DNA of 20,536 bases from CADDYX01 sp045809945. GTDB taxonomy: Bacteria; Verrucomicrobiota; Verrucomicrobiia; Chthoniobacterales; UBA10450. The translations under genes were made by a program, and so were the position numbers. Where the stretch lies: the NCBI GenBank assembly GCA_045809945.1, contig JBJMWW010000080.1, forward strand, positions 1 to 20,536, given 5' to 3'. Every line of letters starts with the position of its first letter. Within the stretch, counting starts at the first letter, position 1. The notes under the pieces were generated by a model that was not told where the DNA came from, made no database searches, and worked only from the letters and a program-made list of their open reading frames with translations. Of the stretch, positions 15,265 to 20,536 are shown in pieces.

Positions 15265-15894
15265 TTAGAAGACGTAGGTGACGCCGAGCTCCGGGCCTAC
15301 TGAGTTCAAGCTCGAGTTAGGACGCTCCGGTTCGGACAAGCCGGCATTGGAAAGGTGCTGGTATTGGAGGCCAAATTCCAGCTTCCAGTGTTCGTCCAAC
15401 TTGTATGACACACCGACGGCGGTGAGAATGTTGAAGGTAAAGTCCTGGCCAAGTGCGCCTGCCGTAGGATCGCGAGTAGCATCAACAGCCCCCAGGCCCA
15501 CGCCGCCGGAAATGAAAGGCACAAAGCGCCAGTTGGGCCGGACGAAGTTATAGCGCAATCCGGCGGTGATCCCGAAGTAGTGATTCTCTAGCCCACGAGC
15601 GAACCATTCGCCCATGCCGCCGAAGTAGACCTGGTTATAGCCGCGAAACCAACTGTCCGGATCGTGAATCGCTCCCCAACGGACTCGTCCCACAAGATAT
15701 TGCGCCGCAATCTCGTAGGCATGCGGGTTGCCGAAGCAGCCGAGCATGTAAGTCGAAGCAGTTGAAATTTCGAACGACGGCGCGTCGAGATCGTCGTTGA
15801 CGAAACGGGTCGACAGTCGGTCAGTGCCGGCGTTTGCGAACGTAACAGCGCTACAAACAATAGTGAGGCTCGCCAGTGCGGTGCGGAATTTCAT
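15265..15894 (-). CDS. PagL-like lipid A 3-O-deacylase (acyloxyacyl hydrolase family)
   Basis: A 209-residue outer-membrane barrel protein. From the ATG at 15894 there is a signal peptide (MKFRT, hydrophobic core to about 20, cut near ANA|GT). The barrel strands end in Phe (ELGVTYVF) as outer-membrane proteins do. The motif QYQHLSNAG gives H180 and S182, the His-x-Ser pair of the PagL active site, which removes the 3-O acyl chain of lipid A. The third PagL residue, a Glu 14 after the His in the Pseudomonas enzyme, is not at that spacing; E188, E190 and E202 are the candidates. The frame stays open up to 16029 but the extension lacks a signal-like start and overlaps the RluA gene. It lies 40 bases after RluA and nine before the Nudix gene. 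Confidence 0.75.
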   Translation of the reverse strand: MKFRTALASLTIVCSAVTFANAGTDRLSTRFVNDDLDAPSFEISTASTYMLGCFGNPHAYEIAAQYLVGRVRWGAIHDPDSWFRGYNQVYFGGMGEWFARGLENHYFGITAGLRYNFVRPNWRFVPFISGGVGLGAVDATRDPTAGALGQDFTFNILTAVGVSYKLDEHWKLEFGLQYQHLSNAGLSEPERPNSSLNSVGPELGVTYVF

Positions 15895-15934
15895 CGAGGG
15901 AGCGCCACGATATTGCGGGTTGCCTGTATTGCAA

Positions 15935-16729
15935 TCAAAGCGCCGCGTTAACCCAGTCCTGCAGATCTTTTGGCAACGGCGAACGCCATGTCTGATCACC
16001 GATTGAAAGCTGTGATGCATGCAAAGCATGGTGTGGGAGTAGCAGCTTCTCTTCCAATTCGTCGGTCCAACCCCGATCGATAAATTTCAAATACAGTTGC
16101 TCGTCAGGCCCGTAGATTTTGTCGCCGACAATCGCATGTCCCAGACCGGCAAGGTGCACACGAATCTGGTGTGTTCGACCGGTGCGCGGCACCGCGCGAA
16201 TGAGCGAGAACCGGTCGCCGTTTGACGTCGGATGCACGAAGCGATGCTCGACGACGAACTCCGTGACGGCCGGCGCGCCGAGCGGATGCACAGCTTGCTT
16301 CAGCCAGATTGCGCTCGGTACATGCACGCCTTGCCGCACGAGCGGAGCACCGACGAGACGCCGGTCCCAGTCAGGCCAGCCCCAGACGATTGCGAGGTAT
16401 TGCTTCGCGATTTGTTGTTGCTGCATGAGCAATCCGAAACGTCGCGCTGTTTCCGAGTTCTTCGCTACAAGCACGAGACCGCTTGTCTCGCGATCGAGTC
16501 GATTGACGAGCGAGATTTGGCCGCCGTTTGCGATTTCGAACGCGAACAGCCCGCGCAGTTCATTCCACAATGTGCGCGCGCCATTCGGCTTTGTTGGATG
16601 CATGAGCAGAAACGGAGGCTTGTCGACCACCGCATAGTCCGCGGTCTCGTCCACAATCGTGAAGGAGGTGTTTGCCGCCGCAGATGTGCTGGCGGATAGA
16701 CCTTCTCCGGTGATCTCTGCAATCGACAT
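15935..16729 (-). CDS. RluA-family pseudouridine synthase
   Basis: An RNA-modifying enzyme that isomerises uridine in rRNA or tRNA. The 264-residue protein shows DYAVVDKPPFLLMHPT (31-46), the catalytic motif VNRLDRETSGLVLVAK with D79, and GRTHQIRVHLAGLGHAIVGDKIYG near the C-terminal third, all characteristic of the RluA/RluC/RluD group. No S4 RNA-binding domain precedes the catalytic domain, as in RluA and TruC. The exact target base cannot be predicted. The first about 22 residues (Ala/Ser/Thr-rich) are not conserved in the family, and the ATG at 16729 overlaps the divergent ABC ATPase gene, so a later start (for example the GTG of V26) is possible. It leads a minus-strand run with the PagL-like and Nudix genes. 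Confidence 0.93.
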   Translation of the reverse strand: MSIAEITGEGLSASTSAAANTSFTIVDETADYAVVDKPPFLLMHPTKPNGARTLWNELRGLFAFEIANGGQISLVNRLDRETSGLVLVAKNSETARRFGLLMQQQQIAKQYLAIVWGWPDWDRRLVGAPLVRQGVHVPSAIWLKQAVHPLGAPAVTEFVVEHRFVHPTSNGDRFSLIRAVPRTGRTHQIRVHLAGLGHAIVGDKIYGPDEQLYLKFIDRGWTDELEEKLLLPHHALHASQLSIGDQTWRSPLPKDLQDWVNAAL

Positions 16730-17393
16730 CGCGCGTTACTATAACGACGGCGAACGCGAGGTGCATGCGCTCGACGGTGTGACATTGCATGTCGCGCGGA
16801 ATGAGTTCGTTGCCGTCACCGGCCCGAGCGGCTGCGGAAAGAGCACGCTTTTGCATTTGCTCGGCGGACTCGATACGCCGAGTCGGGGCGAGCTCCATGT
16901 CGACGGTATCCCGCTACATCCGGCGAACGATTCGGCGTTGACGCATTACCGCCGCCACCGTGTAGGCATCGTCTTTCAGTTTTTCAATCTGCTGCCGATG
17001 ATGAATGTGATCGAGAACGTCGCGTTTCCATTGATGCTGGAAGGCGTCGGGTGGGAGGAGGCGAGGGAAAGGGCACGAGAACTCGTTACACGCGTCGGGC
17101 TTGGCGGCCGCGCCGAACATTTTGTGCACCAGCTTAGCGGTGGCGAACAGCAACGCACCGCGTTTGCGCGAGCGCTGATTCACCGGCCCGCGCTCCTGCT
17201 GGCAGACGAGCCAACGGGTAATCTCGACTCACAATCGGCCGATATGATCGTGCGGCTTCTGCACGAAATCGCCTCCGATCATCCGACAACGCTGATCGTC
17301 GCGACACATAGCGCCGAGCTGGCGAAAAGCGCGCGGCGACGGATCGAAATGCGCGACGGTTGCATTCTGGCTGACAGTGCGAGCGCGAGTTAA
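16659..17393 (+). CDS. ABC transporter ATP-binding protein, LolD/MacB type, no adjacent permease
   Basis: A 244-residue ATPase. Motifs numbered from the GTG at 16659 are Walker A GPSGCGKST (55-63), Q-loop Q107 (GIVFQFFNLLPMMNVIENV), signature LSGGEQQR (159-166), Walker B LLLADEP (179-185) with GNLD behind it, and switch H217. 'FQFFNLLP..NV.ENV.FPL' and 'ADEPTGNLDS' are typical of the LolD/MacB/FtsE branch that works with FtsX/MacB-like permeases in lipoprotein release, efflux or cell division. No permease gene is beside it: upstream is the divergent RluA gene, downstream a convergent TPR gene. The start is uncertain; GTG at 16659, 16686 or 16710 would all be in frame, and 16710 gives the family's usual 227 residues with VISAIDIARYY. 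A perfect AAGGAGGTG at 16662-16670 is not well placed for any in-frame start. Confidence 0.93.
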   Translation: MKEVFAAADVLADRPSPVISAIDIARYYNDGEREVHALDGVTLHVARNEFVAVTGPSGCGKSTLLHLLGGLDTPSRGELHVDGIPLHPANDSALTHYRRHRVGIVFQFFNLLPMMNVIENVAFPLMLEGVGWEEARERARELVTRVGLGGRAEHFVHQLSGGEQQRTAFARALIHRPALLLADEPTGNLDSQSADMIVRLLHEIASDHPTTLIVATHSAELAKSARRRIEMRDGCILADSASAS

Positions 17394-18112
17394 CGGCCGC
17401 TTTTCGCGCGATACGGCTGGTTGCGCGAATACAGCTGCAAGCGTTTCTGCGCGGCCGCACGCTCGATCCGTTCGGCATCTTTTTCGTTGAGCGCACGCTG
17501 CTCTGTCGCTGCGGCGGCCGCGAAATTTCCGGACTCTGCCTGTGCTGCAGCGAGCGTGTCGATAAACGCGGAATCTTTCCAGTGCGCAAGCTCGCAAGCT
17601 TCGGTGGCGAAACGCACCGCGTCCGCACCATAGCGAAACGTCGGATCAGGACAGGTCGCGCGAAACCATGCCAAATTGTCGAGGAGCAGATCGTGATGCG
17701 GCGCGGTTTTCAATCCACGCTGAAAGTAATCGAGCGCTTCGGCATATCGGTCGGCCTGATAGGCGGCAGTGCCGGCGGCGGCGCAGGCGAATCCCGATTG
17801 CGGAGCGGCGCGTAGAGCCGCTTCTAACTCTTCGCGGGCTTTGGGGTAATTTTTCAATCCATAGAAATCGCGCGCCTTGTAAATGTGAACCAGCGCCGCG
17901 GTGCCGGAATTCGGCGCATGACTCAACGCGCTATCCAGCTCTTCGAGCGAGTAGATATATTCGCCATGATCGAAGTGGTTGATGCCGTTGCGCAGAAAAT
18001 GGCGCGACCAGCCGGCATCCATTGTTCCCAGGTCCGGCAGATAGAGCGCGGGCGATGAAAGCGCGGTCGCCGCCATGAGCGCTATCAACAACGCAACGCG
18101 CAGAGGCGCCAT
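17390..18112 (-). CDS. Exported TPR-repeat protein
   Basis: A 240-residue protein starting at the ATG at 18112. Residues 1-22 look like a signal peptide or anchor (MAPLRVALLIALMAATALSSPAL). It then carries about five TPR-like helix pairs, for example HFLRNGINHFDHGEYIYSLE (38-57), GLKNYPKAREELEAALRAAP (85-104), YQADRYAEALDYFQRGLKTAP (118-138) and QAESGNFAAAAATEQRAL (191-208). The segment NLAWFRATCPDPTFRYGADA (146-165) with the following WKDSAFIDTLAAA is a form much used in Planctomycetes and Verrucomicrobia. TPR repeats bind other proteins; the partner is unknown. The open frame extends to 18499 but that part is antisense to accB. The gene is convergent with the ABC ATPase and shares its TTAA: each strand reads TAA there. 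Confidence 0.85.
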   Translation of the reverse strand: MAPLRVALLIALMAATALSSPALYLPDLGTMDAGWSRHFLRNGINHFDHGEYIYSLEELDSALSHAPNSGTAALVHIYKARDFYGLKNYPKAREELEAALRAAPQSGFACAAAGTAAYQADRYAEALDYFQRGLKTAPHHDLLLDNLAWFRATCPDPTFRYGADAVRFATEACELAHWKDSAFIDTLAAAQAESGNFAAAAATEQRALNEKDAERIERAAAQKRLQLYSRNQPYRAKSGR

Positions 18113-18168
18113 GATTGACAAATATTCCGCCGCGACGCTAACGCAATCGGTCTGCGAAATTCCTTTTC

Positions 18169-18197
18169 TTGACCTGCTCTCCCAAGGTGCGTTACCT
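18169..18197 (+). promoter_or_regulatory. Possible promoter of accBC
   Basis: TTGACC (18169-18174, five of six matches to the -35 consensus) is followed by a 17-base spacer and TTACCT (18192-18197, a poor -10). A transcript would start near 18204, giving a leader of about 15 bases before the GTG of accB. A perfect TTGACA at 18115-18120 lies further upstream but has no fair -10 at the proper distance. Sequence-only, weak. Confidence 0.3.
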
Positions 18198-18218
18198 AAA
18201 CGCCTCACTCGTCGCGCC

Positions 18219-18701
18219 GTGGAACTCAAAGACATTAAGGCCATCATCGATTTGATGCGCAAAAACGACCTTTCCGTTTTCGAAATGGAGAAGGACGGAT
18301 TCAAGCTCAAGCTCCAGAAAGGTGGGATTGAGGCGACGGGAGCTACTCCAATCGCGGTTATGCCCGCGATCGCTTCGGCTGTTGCGCAGCCGCCTGCCGC
18401 GGCAGCCGCTTCAGCGCCACCTTCGGCCGGTGAACCGGCGGGTAACGCGCCCGCTGAAAAAGGATCGTTGAAGGAAATTACCTCACCGATGGTCGGCACC
18501 TTTTATCGTTCTCCTTCGCCGGACGCACCGATCTTTGTCGATGTCGGACAGACGGTGACGGAGGACACGGTCGTCTGCATCATCGAAGCGATGAAGGTAA
18601 TGAATGAGATCAAGGCGGAAGTGAGCGGCACCATTGCGGAAGTCGTCGCCGAGAACGGCAAGCCGGTGCAATTCGGTCAGGCGCTCTTTCGGGTGCGTTG
18701 A
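18219..18701 (+). CDS. accB: Biotin carboxyl carrier protein of acetyl-CoA carboxylase
   Basis: AccB carries the biotin that shuttles CO2 from AccC to the carboxyltransferase, the first committed step of fatty-acid synthesis. From the GTG at 18219 it is 160 residues (E. coli 156). It opens with the typical N-terminal helix VELKDIKAIIDLMRKNDLSVFEME, then an Ala/Pro-rich flexible linker (about 42-80), then the biotinyl domain with ITSPMVGTFYRSPSPDAP (87-104), the protruding-thumb region, and the biotinylated lysine K126 in EAMKVMNE. The frame is open up to 18075, but the extra 48 residues match no BCCP and overlap the start of the divergent TPR gene, so the GTG is preferred. It is followed by accC after 52 bases, the standard accB-accC operon. 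No strong ribosome site is seen. Confidence 0.96.
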   Translation: MELKDIKAIIDLMRKNDLSVFEMEKDGFKLKLQKGGIEATGATPIAVMPAIASAVAQPPAAAAASAPPSAGEPAGNAPAEKGSLKEITSPMVGTFYRSPSPDAPIFVDVGQTVTEDTVVCIIEAMKVMNEIKAEVSGTIAEVVAENGKPVQFGQALFRVR

Positions 18702-18753
18702 CGCGCACGCTATGCAGCGGTAGGGACGCACCGCGCGAACAGAAGCGCGCCTG

Positions 18754-20139
18754 ATGTTCGAGAAAGTCCTCATCGCAAATCGCGGCGAAATCGCTCTCCG
18801 CGTGATCCGTGCCTGTAAGGAGCTCGGTATCCGCACGCTCGCCGTCTACTCGGAAGCGGATGTTGACTCGCTCCACGTGCAGTTAGCCGACGAAGCGATC
18901 TGCATCGGCGCGCCACCGAGCAGCGAAAGTTATTTGAAAATTGATCGCATCATGAGCGCGGCCGAAGTCGGCGATGTGGATGCGATTCATCCCGGCTACG
19001 GTTTTCTGGCCGAGAACGCGCACTTCGCCGAGGTCTGCAATAGCTGCAAGATTAAGTTCATCGGCCCCCCGGCCAGCGCGATGCACGCGATGGGCGACAA
19101 GAACTCGGCCCGTGCCTGCGCGCGCAAAGCGGGCGTGGCGGTAACTCCCGGCAGCGACGGAATTGTCGAGAACGAGCAGGAAGCGATGAAGATCGCGAGG
19201 AAGATCGGCTACCCGGTGATGATCAAGGCGGTCGCCGGTGGCGGCGGTCGTGGCATGCGCGCGGCGCATAACGAGGCAAGTCTCGGCTCCGCGTTTCAGT
19301 CCGCGCAAATGGAAGCCGAGAAAGCCTTCGGCAACGGCGCTCTTTACCTCGAGAAACTGATCATCAATCCGCATCATGTTGAATTCCAGATCGTGGCTGA
19401 TGAACACGGCCGCACGGTGCATCTGGGCGAGCGCGATTGTTCGATTCAGCGCCGCAATCAAAAAGTGATCGAAGAGGCGCCGTCGCCAATTCTCACTGCG
19501 TCGTTGCGCAAGAAAATGGGCAACGCTGCGATCAAGCTCGCGGAGTCAGTCGGTTATCAAAACGCCGGCACGATGGAGTTCCTCGTTGATCACGACGGCA
19601 ACTTTTACTTCATCGAGATGAACACGCGCATCCAGGTCGAGCACACGATCACGGAGGAGGTCTACGGCTGTGATTTGGTGAAGGAGCAGATCAAGATTGC
19701 CTCGGGCGAGAAGCTTTCGCCGCACATTGCCAACGCTGAGCCGCGCGCCCATGCCATCCAGTGCCGCATCAACGCCGAAGATCCGGAAAAGAACTTCCAG
19801 CCGTCGCCGGGGCGGATCTCGTTTTACTACGCGCCGGGCGGCCGCGGTGTGCGGATCGATTCCCATGCCTACACCGGCTACATCGTCCCGCCCTATTACG
19901 ATTCGCTGATTGCGAAACTGATCACGAGCGGCGCCAGCCGGCAGTCGGCCATCGCGCGAATGCGGCGTGCACTCGACGAGTATTACATCGCCGGCGTCAA
20001 GACGACCGTGCCATTTCACAGCGCGATCATGCGCAACGCCGATTTTTGGAACGGCAAATACGACACGGGCTTCGTCGATCGCGTGATGAACAGCAGCGCG
20101 TTTGAGTTGAAGCCATCGACGGTTCGGCTGCACGAGTAG
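18754..20139 (+). CDS. accC: Biotin carboxylase subunit of acetyl-CoA carboxylase
   Basis: AccC uses ATP and bicarbonate to carboxylate the biotin on AccB. The 461-residue protein has the pre-ATP-grasp domain FEKVLIANRGEIALRVIRAC, the biotin carboxylase signature YGFLAENAHFAE (82-93), and the ATP-grasp residues K116 (MGDKNSAR), K158 (VMIKAV), the glycine loop GGGGRGMR (162-169), E275, E288, N290 and R292 (IEMNTRIQVEHTITE), at nearly the same positions as E. coli AccC. The usual Pro in 'VEHPVTE' is a Thr here, a mild change. Length is close to the 449 of E. coli. ATG at 18754 is clear. A short GC-rich inverted repeat lies in the 52 bases before it. After its stop comes the palindromic repeat element. 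Confidence 0.97.
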   Translation: MFEKVLIANRGEIALRVIRACKELGIRTLAVYSEADVDSLHVQLADEAICIGAPPSSESYLKIDRIMSAAEVGDVDAIHPGYGFLAENAHFAEVCNSCKIKFIGPPASAMHAMGDKNSARACARKAGVAVTPGSDGIVENEQEAMKIARKIGYPVMIKAVAGGGGRGMRAAHNEASLGSAFQSAQMEAEKAFGNGALYLEKLIINPHHVEFQIVADEHGRTVHLGERDCSIQRRNQKVIEEAPSPILTASLRKKMGNAAIKLAESVGYQNAGTMEFLVDHDGNFYFIEMNTRIQVEHTITEEVYGCDLVKEQIKIASGEKLSPHIANAEPRAHAIQCRINAEDPEKNFQPSPGRISFYYAPGGRGVRIDSHAYTGYIVPPYYDSLIAKLITSGASRQSAIARMRRALDEYYIAGVKTTVPFHSAIMRNADFWNGKYDTGFVDRVMNSSAFELKPSTVRLHE

Positions 20140-20151
20140 CGGCGGCGGTGG

Positions 20152-20276
20152 GTCATCCTGAGCTTGCCGAAGAGCCTGCCCTGAGCGGAGTCGAATGGGA
20201 TCGCTAGTCGCCTTCTGGTTTGCGACGGTTGAATGCAAACTTCTACTAGCGATCCTTCGACTTCGCTCAGGATGAC
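20152..20276. repeat. Nested palindromic repeat (REP/MITE-like) between accC and thiE
   Basis: A 125-base element with imperfect terminal inverted repeats. The left arm starts GTCATCCTGAGC (20152-20163) and ends GGATCGCTAGT (20198-20208); the right arm is ACTAGCGATCC (20245-20255) through GCTCAGGATGAC (20265-20276). The left arm is longer by about 25 bases because CCTGAGC-type units are partly duplicated inside it (TTGCCGAAGAGCCTGCCCTGAGC). A second small hairpin sits in the loop: GTTTGC (20218-20223) and GCAAAC (20235-20240). The 'CATCCTGAGC...GAAGTCGAAGGATC' core is a dispersed repeat familiar from several soil and freshwater phyla; translated it yields the HPERSRR and RLRSGQALRQAQDD nonsense peptides. 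It ends seven bases before the thiE start. It could fold strongly in RNA and act as a terminator for accBC. Confidence 0.85.
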
Positions 20277-20283
20277 ATCTCTG

Positions 20284-20536
20284 ATGAACGCGCGGCTCTA
20301 CGCGATCGTCGATCTCAATTATGTCGCGGACTCTGACGTGAGTTCGGTCACCGCGAAGTTGCTCGACGGCGGAGTCGACGTGCTGCAACTGCGCGCGAAG
20401 AATCGTCCGCTCCCTGACGTACGGCGATTTGCATCCGAGCTACGGGCGCAAACAGCGGAACGCGGCGTGCCGTTGATCGTGAACGATCATCCCGAGGTCA
20501 CCCACGATATCGGCGCGGACGGCGTGCACGTCGGCC
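20284..20536 (+). CDS. thiE: Thiamine-phosphate synthase, N-terminal part (cut by window edge)
   Basis: This enzyme joins the pyrimidine diphosphate and thiazole phosphate to make thiamine phosphate. The 84 residues in the window begin MNARLYAIVD, then show the TIM-barrel features of the family: GVDVLQLRAKN (31-41), with the QLRxK substrate motif, VPLIVNDHPEV (62-72), with the N-D pair of the diphosphate/Mg2+ site, and IGADGVHVG (76-84). The rest is outside the window. The ATG at 20284 lies just past the palindromic repeat; AGGA inside the repeat's right arm, 11 bases ahead, is the nearest purine-rich ribosome-site candidate. A TenI-like member of the same fold cannot be fully excluded without the C-terminus. 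Confidence 0.85.
   Translation, partial: MNARLYAIVDLNYVADSDVSSVTAKLLDGGVDVLQLRAKNRPLPDVRRFASELRAQTAERGVPLIVNDHPEVTHDIGADGVHVG

Noticed and set aside
15895..16029. Longer PagL-like protein starting at 16029
   Set aside because: The extension would place 45 residues before the signal peptide and overlap the RluA gene.
16662..16670. Perfect AAGGAGGTG as ribosome site for the ABC ATPase
   Set aside because: No in-frame start lies 5-10 bases downstream (the next in-frame GTG is about 15 bases away), and the bases are explained as RluA coding sequence on the other strand.
18075..18218. Longer accB starting at 18075
   Set aside because: The extra residues do not resemble any BCCP N-terminus and overlap the start of the divergent TPR gene; GTG at 18219 fits the family.
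19546..20388. A 280-residue minus-strand open frame across the end of accC and the repeat
   Set aside because: It is the antisense of accC and contains the HPERSRR and RLRSGQALRQAQDD peptides that arise from translating the dispersed repeat.
1..20536. CRISPR array, prophage, transposase or defence island
   Set aside because: No regularly spaced repeats and no integrase, transposase, nuclease or toxin-antitoxin signature were found; apart from the palindromic repeat the content is housekeeping.

Overview
The window looks like chromosomal housekeeping DNA from a GC-rich, Gram-negative bacterium, most likely of the PVC group and probably a soil Verrucomicrobiota (Spartobacteria-like). This placement is inference. 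It rests on an Lnt apolipoprotein N-acyltransferase, a PagL-like lipid A deacylase and several outer-membrane or signal-peptide proteins (so a diderm). A TPR protein carries the NLAW..ATCPDP..R.G..AV..AT.ACEL..WKD....DTLAAA motif familiar from Planctomycetes and Verrucomicrobia. The dispersed inverted repeat that reads GTCATCCTGAGC...GAAGGATC also fits. Most genes have no clear Shine-Dalgarno sequence. No tRNA, rRNA, CRISPR array, transposase or phage gene was seen.

Layout. (1) Positions 1-5554, minus strand: a tight run of a small secreted basic protein, a PgcA-type phosphohexomutase, a 104-residue unknown protein, lnt, and an ABC-2 exporter (ATPase, then a permease cut by the window edge). 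(2) Positions 5723-8846, minus strand: a CusR/CusS-type response regulator and histidine kinase with overlapping ends, followed by a predicted outer-membrane barrel protein with a Met/His/acid-rich segment. (3) Positions 8915-14644, plus strand: a TCA-cycle cluster, sucC - VOC protein - sucD - VanW/glycosyltransferase-like fusion - citrate synthase - small secreted protein. (4) Positions 14638-16729, minus strand: a Nudix-like hydrolase, a PagL-like lipid A deacylase and an RluA-type pseudouridine synthase, read in the order RluA, PagL, Nudix. (5) Position 16659-17393, plus strand: a LolD/MacB-type ABC ATPase with no permease next to it. (6) Positions 17390-18112, minus strand: a secreted TPR protein. 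(7) Positions 18219-20536, plus strand: accB-accC (fatty-acid synthesis), a nested palindromic repeat element, and the start of thiE.

How the genes fit together: sucCD and citrate synthase supply TCA-cycle steps, and AccBC makes carboxybiotin for malonyl-CoA synthesis. Lnt, the PagL-like protein, the exporter and the VanW/GT fusion act on or at the envelope. The two-component system probably senses an envelope or metal signal. The less ordinary items are the VanW/glycosyltransferase-like fusion with a four-cysteine cluster, the VOC protein inserted between sucC and sucD with its usual metal ligands apparently lost, the outer-membrane protein attached to the metal-type two-component system, and the palindromic repeat that ends just before thiE. 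Nothing in the window is a clearly new multi-gene system; the best candidates for new biology are individual proteins and their placement.
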